Notes under the pieces: generated by a model | The model's database searches: none | What the model was told of the DNA's origin: nothing | Seen by the model: the letters and a program-made list of their open reading frames with translations, nothing else | Assembly (NCBI GenBank): GCA_018303705.1 | Contig: JAGVXQ010000017.1 | Location: 1-18,313, forward strand | DNA length: 18,313 nucleotides | DNA from: Candidatus Woesearchaeota archaeon | GTDB taxonomy: Archaea > Nanobdellota > Nanobdellia > SCGC-AAA011-G17 > JACPNG01 | Direction of reading: 5' to 3' | Translations under genes and position numbers: made by a program | In this document: positions 13,566-18,313 of the stretch, one piece after another | How the letters are laid out: each line of letters begins with the position of its first letter | How positions within the stretch are numbered: position 1 is the first letter of the stretch

Positions 13566-13640
13566 CGCCACGGTTCGGAGTATAGCTTTGAAGGACTATC
13601 GCTACGGCCCGGATTATACCTAGAATTCCAAAGCCCTATT
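13566..13640 (+). repeat. Att-like repeat pair R2a and R2b: two tandem decayed tRNA-Ser 3' ends
   Basis: Two related units lie head to tail. R2a starts at 13566 (CGCCACGGTTCGGA, 13 of 14 identical to the tRNA-Ser(UGA) 3' end). R2b (13597-13640) is 42/44 identical to R1 at 12837-12880 and matches the tRNA 3' end at 14 of 16 positions. All point the same way as the tRNA end at 14626. R2b and R1 form direct repeats bounding the RelE module, with a period of 760 bases. Confidence 0.75.
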
Positions 13641-13704
13641 GATTTTTATGTTTTTCTCCTTTTTTTAAGTAATGGATGACCACAAAATTAAACGTTGTAG
13701 GCAC

Positions 13705-14562
13705 CTATTTTAGTCTTTTTTTATGAACTGCTAAGTATCTTCTCATAAAATATTTCAAAAACCTTTCTTCATCGCCCTGGAGTGCATTGTAATAAGATTT
13801 TCGTTTTTTATATTCAATTATAAGCATAGGGTAACCAGTGTGCCATATAATGTAGTTCATCAGTAACCTTCCAATTCGACCATTACCATCTCCAAAAGGA
13901 TGTATCTTCTCAAATCGGTAATGTGATCTAGCTGCTAATTCGATGGTGTTCATTTTTCCTAAGTTCTCGTTGATAAAGGCTATTAGTTTTTTCATCATAT
14001 CTTCGACGTCTTGCCAATCTGGGGCCAGGTAAGGGCCGACCCTTACTAAATAATCCCTAAATTTTCCCGAAATATCTGGTTTTACGTCTCCAAATATGTC
14101 TTCATGCCATTTTAATAATAATCCTTTTGTAATTTTTTCTTTTTTGTCCAATATAGCTAGAAAAACCCTGCCATGGGCTTCTGTTTCCTTGATGTCTCTT
14201 AAAGATTTATTGGGTGCAAATTTATCATGGATTATTTCTCTAGTTTCTTCTAATGTTATAGTAGAACCTTCAATCGCGTTCGTATTATATGTAAATGCTA
14301 TGGCAATTTCTTCCTTTTCTTTTTGTTTGGCACTTTCAGGTATTCTTCTCCATTCTACTTGGAAATTTTCTTTTATCCTGCCTAACTTTTCAAACAATTT
14401 AATTTCAATTTCTTTTTTGAATTCTTTTTTTATTTCTTCTATGTTTTTAGGTATGCTTGTTCCAAGATATCTTTCTTTTTTTGTTATTTTTCCATTTTCT
14501 CTTAAACTATGCTCGATATAGTAATAAACTTTATTCCTAACATACCGCTTTCTTAATTTCAT
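13705..14562 (-). CDS. Fic-domain protein (AMPylase-type), class II self-inhibited
   Basis: The product is 285 residues. The Fic core has the full active-site motif HPFGDGNGRIGR (H221-R232) in a helical bundle from about residue 120. T94-N-A-I-E98-G fits the (S/T)xxxE(G/N) inhibitory motif placed N-terminal to the core, as in class II Fic proteins, where the Glu blocks productive ATP binding. Such enzymes transfer AMP or another nucleotide to Ser/Thr/Tyr of a target protein; the target is unknown. Residues 1-40 (VRNKVYYYIEHSLRENGKITKKERYLG) form a small beta-rich module resembling the N-terminus of some IS transposases. No antitoxin gene is adjacent, which fits built-in inhibition. It lies between tRNA-Ser(UGA) and repeats R2. 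Confidence 0.88.
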   Translation of the reverse strand: MKLRKRYVRNKVYYYIEHSLRENGKITKKERYLGTSIPKNIEEIKKEFKKEIEIKLFEKLGRIKENFQVEWRRIPESAKQKEKEEIAIAFTYNTNAIEGSTITLEETREIIHDKFAPNKSLRDIKETEAHGRVFLAILDKKEKITKGLLLKWHEDIFGDVKPDISGKFRDYLVRVGPYLAPDWQDVEDMMKKLIAFINENLGKMNTIELAARSHYRFEKIHPFGDGNGRIGRLLMNYIIWHTGYPMLIIEYKKRKSYYNALQGDEERFLKYFMRRYLAVHKKRLK

Positions 14563-14594
14563 AGAGTTGTATACCTCTACATATTTATATATTT
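14562..14594 (-). promoter_or_regulatory. Promoter of the fic gene with inverted repeat
   Basis: ATATATAAAT on the minus strand (about 14582-14594) is centred about 26 bases before the ATG at 14562. TAGAG and CTCTA at 14562-14566 and 14575-14579 form an inverted repeat touching the start codon, a candidate operator. Confidence 0.4.
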
Positions 14595-14625
14595 TTTGTT
14601 TTTATGATAAAAAGTAGTGGTAAGA

Positions 14626-14724
14626 CGCCACGGCTCGGATTTGAACCGAGATATCCTTGCGGAAACCAGCTTTCTGTGAATCAGGACTCAAGGCTGGCGC
14701 ACTACCAGATTATGCGACCGTGGC
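14626..14724 (-). tRNA. tRNA-Ser(UGA) with a 15-base intron
   Basis: The acceptor stem GCCACGG/CCGTGGC is perfect and the discriminator is G. The D arm is GCAT/GTGC, the T arm CTCGG-TTCAAAT-CCGAG, and the long variable arm TTTCCGCAAGGATAT is the serine type. The anticodon stem CCAGC/GCTGG encloses 22 bases. Removing TCCTGATTCACAGAA (14672-14686) after position 37 gives the loop CUUGAGA with anticodon UGA. This is the canonical archaeal 37/38 intron site, and the intron can form a small CTG/CAG hairpin. No CCA is encoded. The 3' end at 14626 is the apparent attachment site of the adjoining toxin island. Confidence 0.92.
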
Positions 14725-14752
14725 ATCAAATGAATATTGGTATGCCTTTCTT

Positions 14753-14763
14753 TATTTTATAAA
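14753..14763 (-). promoter_or_regulatory. TATA box of tRNA-Ser(UGA)
   Basis: TTTATAAAATA on the minus strand lies about 34 bases before the first tRNA base, giving a short leader. It resembles the box upstream of tRNA-Ser(CGA). Confidence 0.5.
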
Positions 14764-14814
14764 CTTTTTTACATTTGCTGCATGATAAACTATCTTGACT
14801 TTGCTTCAGTCCTG

Positions 14815-14837
14815 ACTTGCAGGCAGGGCAGGCAAGT
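14815..14837. repeat. GC-rich hairpin between the surface operon and tRNA-Ser(UGA)
   Basis: ACTTGC (14815-14820) and GCAAGT (14832-14837) pair around a G-rich 11-base loop (AGGCAGGGCAG). The plus strand continues with ATTTTTAATAA. It lies 66 bases after the stop of the minus-strand operon and stands out in AT-rich DNA. It may be a transcript-end structure or one copy of a dispersed GC-rich palindromic repeat. Confidence 0.4.
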
Positions 14838-14903
14838 ATTTTTAATAACTTCTTATTCAGCATGAAGTCTGACATATTTTGCTGCTTTTAAAGATTCTCG
14901 AAA

Positions 14904-15602
14904 TCACTTTTTTATTTCTGACCACTTATAAGGCCTGTTCAATATCATATGCTTGCATTTTATGGAGACATCGCAGTAAATGTCTATTTTTTTGTTGAAT
15001 AAGTCTATGCAGAACCATCTGTCATCGAAGGTGTTGAGGTCATACCTGAAAGTTATTTCTTTTAAAACATCCCTGTGTATTAGCAAACAGCCAAGGCCAC
15101 ATGATATTATCTTAACAAGCTTTGGGCCGTAGAATAGTTCATGCTCGTTTAATGGCCTCATTGATGGAAGTTCTTCTTTTGATGGGATTTCTTTGTATGC
15201 AAGAGGTATCAATGATATCCCATTGCCAATGGCATTCCTTGCAAAATAAATGCCTGATATGACCTTCTTGTTATGGCCAAGAAGCCTTTCTATTATGTCT
15301 TTTGGCGGCATAACGTCTTGTTCAAGGCTTAGAAGATATTCATAATTGTTTTTGATTGCATATTCCTTTAAAATGTTCCTTGATATCACTATTCTATCGC
15401 GGGCGTTTTCATTGTATGGGCCTTTTATAGCATTTATGCCTAGAGACTTTATTTTTTGAAGATATTCATCGTTAGGGGAATTGTCTACAAGAAGTATGTC
15501 ATAATGTTTGTAAGCAAGGCTTTTAATGGATTCTGCGTATTCTTTTAAGCAATATTCCTTGTGGAAAGACGTTGGACAGCCAACCAAAACTCTTTGAGCC
15601 AT
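14904..15602 (-). CDS. GT-A (family 2-like) glycosyltransferase
   Basis: The product is 232 residues. RVLVGCPTSFHKEYCLKEYAESIKSL, then YDILLVDNSPND, form the nucleotide-binding start of a GT-A fold. YLLSLEQDVMPPKDII holds a DxD-like E94-Q-D96. Further on, IISCGLGCLLIHRDVL, FDDRWFCIDL and the CDVSIKCKH stretch (H218) match the usual acceptor/metal positions of GT2-like enzymes. No membrane helix is present, so it acts in the cytoplasm or at the membrane surface. Donor and acceptor are unknown. Its ATG shares one base with the stop of the preceding surface-protein gene (TAATG), so it is translated with an operon of exported proteins and may serve their glycosylation. Last gene of that operon. 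Confidence 0.75.
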   Translation of the reverse strand: MAQRVLVGCPTSFHKEYCLKEYAESIKSLAYKHYDILLVDNSPNDEYLQKIKSLGINAIKGPYNENARDRIVISRNILKEYAIKNNYEYLLSLEQDVMPPKDIIERLLGHNKKVISGIYFARNAIGNGISLIPLAYKEIPSKEELPSMRPLNEHELFYGPKLVKIISCGLGCLLIHRDVLKEITFRYDLNTFDDRWFCIDLFNKKIDIYCDVSIKCKHMILNRPYKWSEIKK

Positions 15603-16558
15603 TATGAGGTTATTTCTCGCCTTTTAAGCCAGTAGATTATGACAATGCCAATCAAGAGTACTGTGGCAGACAATATAACTATATTCTTCGGGTTTAAATC
15701 TTCTTTGGTTACTGGAATAATATTTTCAGGGCTCTTGCTTGCTTCTGTTTCGCTTTTAATTTCTTGCCCTTTGACTTGATTCTTTTCATCTTGGATTTCA
15801 TCCTGCGGCGGCTTTAATGAGCATTCTTTCAAGTCATAATATTTAACTTTGCTGTGAACATTCCTGTTGCATGGCTTGAATAATTCATCATTGAATTCTA
15901 TGAACATACTGTTTACTGTGTTGGCATCAAGTTCAAATTCAAGCTTGTAATTGTCATTGCCTATGCTGCTTATTGTGTAATTGGCAGGTAAATCCCCTTC
16001 TTTCGAGTTGAAGTTGTTTTTGTCAATGTAATTGTTCTTTGACCTTATAGTGAATGAAATAACCTTGTCAGGCTGCATCGTAGAATCTTTTGACTGCATT
16101 AGGCCTTGTGCATTTATTATGGCTGTGAATATGCCTTCCTGGTTGTAGCAGTCTGAGACAGACAGGTTTAGTATTGTGCATGAGAACAAAAGGCCAGGGC
16201 ATTCTATTGGGAACGATATTGTTTCTTTGTATGAGGCTGTAGAATTCTCTACAAGAACGTAATCAACATTTATGTTGTATGTGTTTTTTTCCTTGAATAT
16301 GCCTTCTTTTGAAGTGAAAGTGCCATACTTCTGGTCCATTATGCTGGTTTTTTTTATGAACAAACTGCTCCATGAGCCTTCAACCTGGTTGTTGTCAACT
16401 GTCAGTTTTATGTCCTTTGTGTATGCTTTAGATTCGTTGTTCCCTGATAATATTATCGTGGCATGGCCATCGTTGAAGCAATCTAAGTCATATAATTCCA
16501 AGGCATAAGAAGACTGCATAGATATCAACAAAGCCAAGAGTACAAGTAATCTTTTCAT
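15602..16558 (-). CDS. Signal-peptide surface protein with C-terminal membrane anchor
   Basis: The product is 318 residues. The signal peptide MKRLLVLLALLISMQSSYA ends near residue 19. The exported part (about 20-255) is probably beta-sandwich, has six cysteines and several N-X-S/T sequons (NES, NST, NLS, NYT). A charged, Pro/Glu/Lys-rich stalk (about 256-288) leads to one TM helix (NIVILSATVLLIGIVIIYWL) and a short basic tail. Topology is therefore outside-domain, stalk, anchor, as in the proteins at 2-2780. I recognise no family. It lies 36 bases after the upstream gene without a clear TATA box, so it belongs to the same operon, and it is coupled to the downstream glycosyltransferase. Confidence 0.75.
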   Translation of the reverse strand: MKRLLVLLALLISMQSSYALELYDLDCFNDGHATIILSGNNESKAYTKDIKLTVDNNQVEGSWSSLFIKKTSIMDQKYGTFTSKEGIFKEKNTYNINVDYVLVENSTASYKETISFPIECPGLLFSCTILNLSVSDCYNQEGIFTAIINAQGLMQSKDSTMQPDKVISFTIRSKNNYIDKNNFNSKEGDLPANYTISSIGNDNYKLEFELDANTVNSMFIEFNDELFKPCNRNVHSKVKYYDLKECSLKPPQDEIQDEKNQVKGQEIKSETEASKSPENIIPVTKEDLNPKNIVILSATVLLIGIVIIYWLKRREITS

Positions 16559-16594
16559 TTTTCTTGATTTTTGCTTTTGTTGGACTTTTGAGTT

Positions 16595-17194
16595 TTAGGC
16601 CTGCTTTCTTATTTCCAGCAGGCTGAATATGATGGCATCAGCTTCCTTTAATATGTCCAGCTGCTCCTTTCCCTGCAATATTACGCAATTGCCTTCTTTT
16701 AATACTTTTGCTTCATTGCCAAGCCTAAGCAATATTACAGATTCTTCTTTGTTTTCAGTAGGGCAGGTCTTTACAGTATAGTTATCCTTTTCTTTGATGA
16801 AGGCTGATGAAACCCTTATGTTGAACAATGGCTCTATTATGTTGTTAAGCTCCAATGCTGCTTGTGTTGTTGTTCCAGTGAGATTAGTGTCATAAGGATC
16901 CAATGCTATGTAGATGTTTTTCCTGTTTTTTATAAGGGAATCACGCGAATTGAAATCTATGGGTATGGCTTCAGAGTCCTTTGGAGAGTATATTGTGTTT
17001 ATGTAATAAGGGCCCTTGTTATCTATGAAGACCTCTGTCCTGTAGCCTGCATCAGTTTTTTGTACAAAAAATCCTGTGTAATAGAAGGAAGGTGTTTTTG
17101 GGGAATTGAAGAAATAGAGGCCTAGAAACGCAAGCAGGAAGACTGTTAGGAACAGTGTTATGTACTTGGCTCTTTTTTCGTATGTGTTTAACAT
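16595..17194 (-). CDS. N-terminally anchored exterior protein, tandem paralogue A
   Basis: The product is 199 residues from the ATG at 17194, four bases after the upstream stop. A TTG at 17212 would overlap the upstream gene and is less likely. One TM helix (YITLFLTVFLLAFLGLYFF) is followed by an exterior domain. Its order of segments repeats that of the next protein: YYTGFFVQKTDAGYRTEVFI, IYIALDPYDTN, KTCPTENKEESVILLRLG, EGNCVILQGKEQLDILKEADAIIFSLLEI. The two share the pattern C-x(n)-SVIL...NC-I-x-G plus a closing amphipathic helix, so they arose by duplication. Function is unknown; two cysteines probably bond. An envelope role is inferred from topology and neighbours. Confidence 0.7.
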   Translation of the reverse strand: MLNTYEKRAKYITLFLTVFLLAFLGLYFFNSPKTPSFYYTGFFVQKTDAGYRTEVFIDNKGPYYINTIYSPKDSEAIPIDFNSRDSLIKNRKNIYIALDPYDTNLTGTTTQAALELNNIIEPLFNIRVSSAFIKEKDNYTVKTCPTENKEESVILLRLGNEAKVLKEGNCVILQGKEQLDILKEADAIIFSLLEIRKQA

Positions 17195-17198
17195 GCAG

Positions 17199-17795
17199 TT
17201 ATATAATACCAAATCTTTTTAAAATTAACTTCTCGATGACTTTTGTGATTCCTTCTTGGGTGCCGGAAATCCTTAAGCAATTGCTTTCCATGATTATAGA
17301 GGTAGAGTTTGAGTATTCCATCAATATCACTGATGTTTTGTCATTTGCGTCGCTGCAGCTTTTTACAGGGAGGTTTTGAGATTTGCAGGCATTGTTGTCA
17401 TATGGACAGGCTAAAGTAAGCTGTTGGGCTATGCCAATTAGATTCTTTTTTCCAAGAAATTCATTGGCAGGAGGGAACAATGCCTGGTTTTCAGGGTCAA
17501 ACGAGAAGTATATCTTTTCTGCAAGGAGAAGGTTGCCATAGCTGATGTCAGCGCTTATGTTTTCAAGGTCTTGGGGAAGGTACTTTAGCTGTAACCTTTG
17601 GTCATTTATGTAGGTGACCCAGAGGCCATTGGCCCTTGTGAATTCGTAGCCATTGTAAGATGCTTCGTCTTCATTGTTTTTATTTAGATCTAAAACGCTT
17701 AGGACCATTATAGCTATTATGAACAGACCTATGAATACAGGAGCCAGCTTCTTTAGGGTGTTGCTTTCTTTCTTGTGTATAGGCCTTAGTTCCAT
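17199..17795 (-). CDS. N-terminally anchored exterior protein, tandem paralogue B
   Basis: The product is 198 residues. A short cytoplasmic basic start (MELRPIHKKESNTLKK) leads to one TM helix (LAPVFIGLFIIAIMVLSVL), and the rest is outside. Segments parallel those of the downstream protein: YNGYEFTRANGLWVTYI, KIYFSFDPENQAL, SCSDANDKTSVILMEYS, ESNCLRISGTQEGITKVIEKLILKRFGII. It has an extra Cys pair (CPYDNNAC) and the sequons NIS and NST. The start lies one base after the stop of the SpoIIM-family gene, so the genes form one operon. No known family is recognised; the paired arrangement suggests a heteromeric surface complex. Confidence 0.7.
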   Translation of the reverse strand: MELRPIHKKESNTLKKLAPVFIGLFIIAIMVLSVLDLNKNNEDEASYNGYEFTRANGLWVTYINDQRLQLKYLPQDLENISADISYGNLLLAEKIYFSFDPENQALFPPANEFLGKKNLIGIAQQLTLACPYDNNACKSQNLPVKSCSDANDKTSVILMEYSNSTSIIMESNCLRISGTQEGITKVIEKLILKRFGII

Positions 17796-17796
17796 T

Positions 17797-18313
17797 TTAA
17801 AACAGCCGTGGAGTTATGTAAACTTCTACTAATGCCCCCAAAAACACTATAACAACTGCAAGCACCATGAGAAGGAAAACGTCCTTCATTATGTGCATGA
17901 ATCTCTTGCTGTATATGTCATTTTTTATTACTGCAATTGATATTATTCCTCCGGCTAAAGCGCCTATGAAGTATGCAAGTATTTCAAATACACCGTGAGT
18001 CAAATATCGCATGAAGCCTATGGAAAATATTGAGAAGTAATTGCTTATCTGGGTAAGGCCGAATATAGAGGAAATTTTGCTTAGGTTTGTCCTGATGTAT
18101 ATTCCTACTGCGCCAGCTATTACTGAGGCATTCCACGTGAGTATGAAGATAGAGCCAGCACCATAGAAGAATGAGAACAATATGGAGAACATAAGGACCC
18201 GTATGTTGTTGTCCACTATCTTGTAAAGTATTTCCTGCTGGGTAAAAGACCCCGATGGAAGATTTACTTTTATCAGGTTGCTGTTTATGTTCTTTATGGT
18301 GCTTATCTGGGTT
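17797..18313 (-). CDS. SpoIIM-family (DUF95) membrane protein, 5' end outside window
   Basis: The frame is open to the right edge, so the N-terminus is missing; about 172 residues are visible. A GTG at 18216 is possible as start, but the in-frame upstream peptide (for example LPSGSFTQQEILYKIVD) looks genuine. At least three to four hydrophobic helices are seen. FILTWNASVIAGAVGIYI and THGVFEILAYFIGALAGGIIS, with an exit at EVYITPRLF, fit the stage II sporulation protein M family, which is common in archaea that do not sporulate and has no settled role there. It is the first visible gene of the five-gene minus-strand operon of membrane and surface proteins. Confidence 0.75.
   Translation of the reverse strand, partial: TQISTIKNINSNLIKVNLPSGSFTQQEILYKIVDNNIRVLMFSILFSFFYGAGSIFILTWNASVIAGAVGIYIRTNLSKISSIFGLTQISNYFSIFSIGFMRYLTHGVFEILAYFIGALAGGIISIAVIKNDIYSKRFMHIMKDVFLLMVLAVVIVFLGALVEVYITPRLF

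Noticed and set aside
12837..13640. Repeats R1/R2 as a CRISPR array
   Set aside because: Only three copies with unequal spacing, one interval of more than 600 bases filled by genes, and clear similarity to a tRNA 3' end.

Overview
The window is AT-rich archaeal chromosome. Evidence for Archaea: most transcription units have a TATA box about 25 bases before a start codon, often leaderless; both tRNA genes carry short introns; the small stress genes are typical archaeal VapBC, MazEF and RelE-like modules; and there is a heavily N-glycosylated, C-terminally anchored surface protein. The many small membrane-anchored surface proteins suggest a DPANN-type lineage such as Woesearchaeota or Pacearchaeota. 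That placement is an inference from gene style, not a phylogenetic result.

Layout. (1) 1-3224, plus strand: the end of a large surface glycoprotein, a second signal-peptide/C-terminal-anchor protein, and a small two-helix membrane protein with a basic tail. (2) 3225-4938: a MazEF module and a VapBC module, both plus strand, lie beside the 3' end of tRNA-Ser(CGA), which is on the minus strand. (3) 4964-7151, minus: a polytopic GT-C-type glycosyltransferase overlapped by a small Cys-rich membrane protein. (4) 7258-11317, plus, divergent from region 3: a tight operon of B12-type radical SAM enzyme, SAM methyltransferase, DegT/StrS aminotransferase and polyprenyl-phosphate-type GT2. It looks like a pathway that makes and loads a modified sugar or lipid-linked glycan, and the neighbouring GT-C protein could be the transferase that uses it. 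(5) 11355-12749, minus: cysS. (6) 12750-14724: a small toxin island at the 3' end of tRNA-Ser(UGA). It holds a Fic protein and a winged-helix-like/RelE pair, separated and bounded by decayed copies of the tRNA 3' end. (7) 14904-18313, minus: an operon of a SpoIIM-family membrane protein (cut by the window), two tandem paralogous anchored proteins, a signal-peptide/TM protein and a GT-A glycosyltransferase.

Most notable: tRNA-Ser(UGA) is followed on its 3' side by Fic, then two tandem tRNA-3'-end-like repeats, then the RelE module, then a third such repeat. The third repeat is 42/44 identical to one of the pair. This looks like stepwise accretion of toxin cassettes at a tRNA attachment site, with no integrase in view. 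The other serine tRNA also has toxin modules on its 3' side and a weak possible remnant beyond them. The tRNA-Ser(CGA) intron lies at an unusual place, in the anticodon stem.
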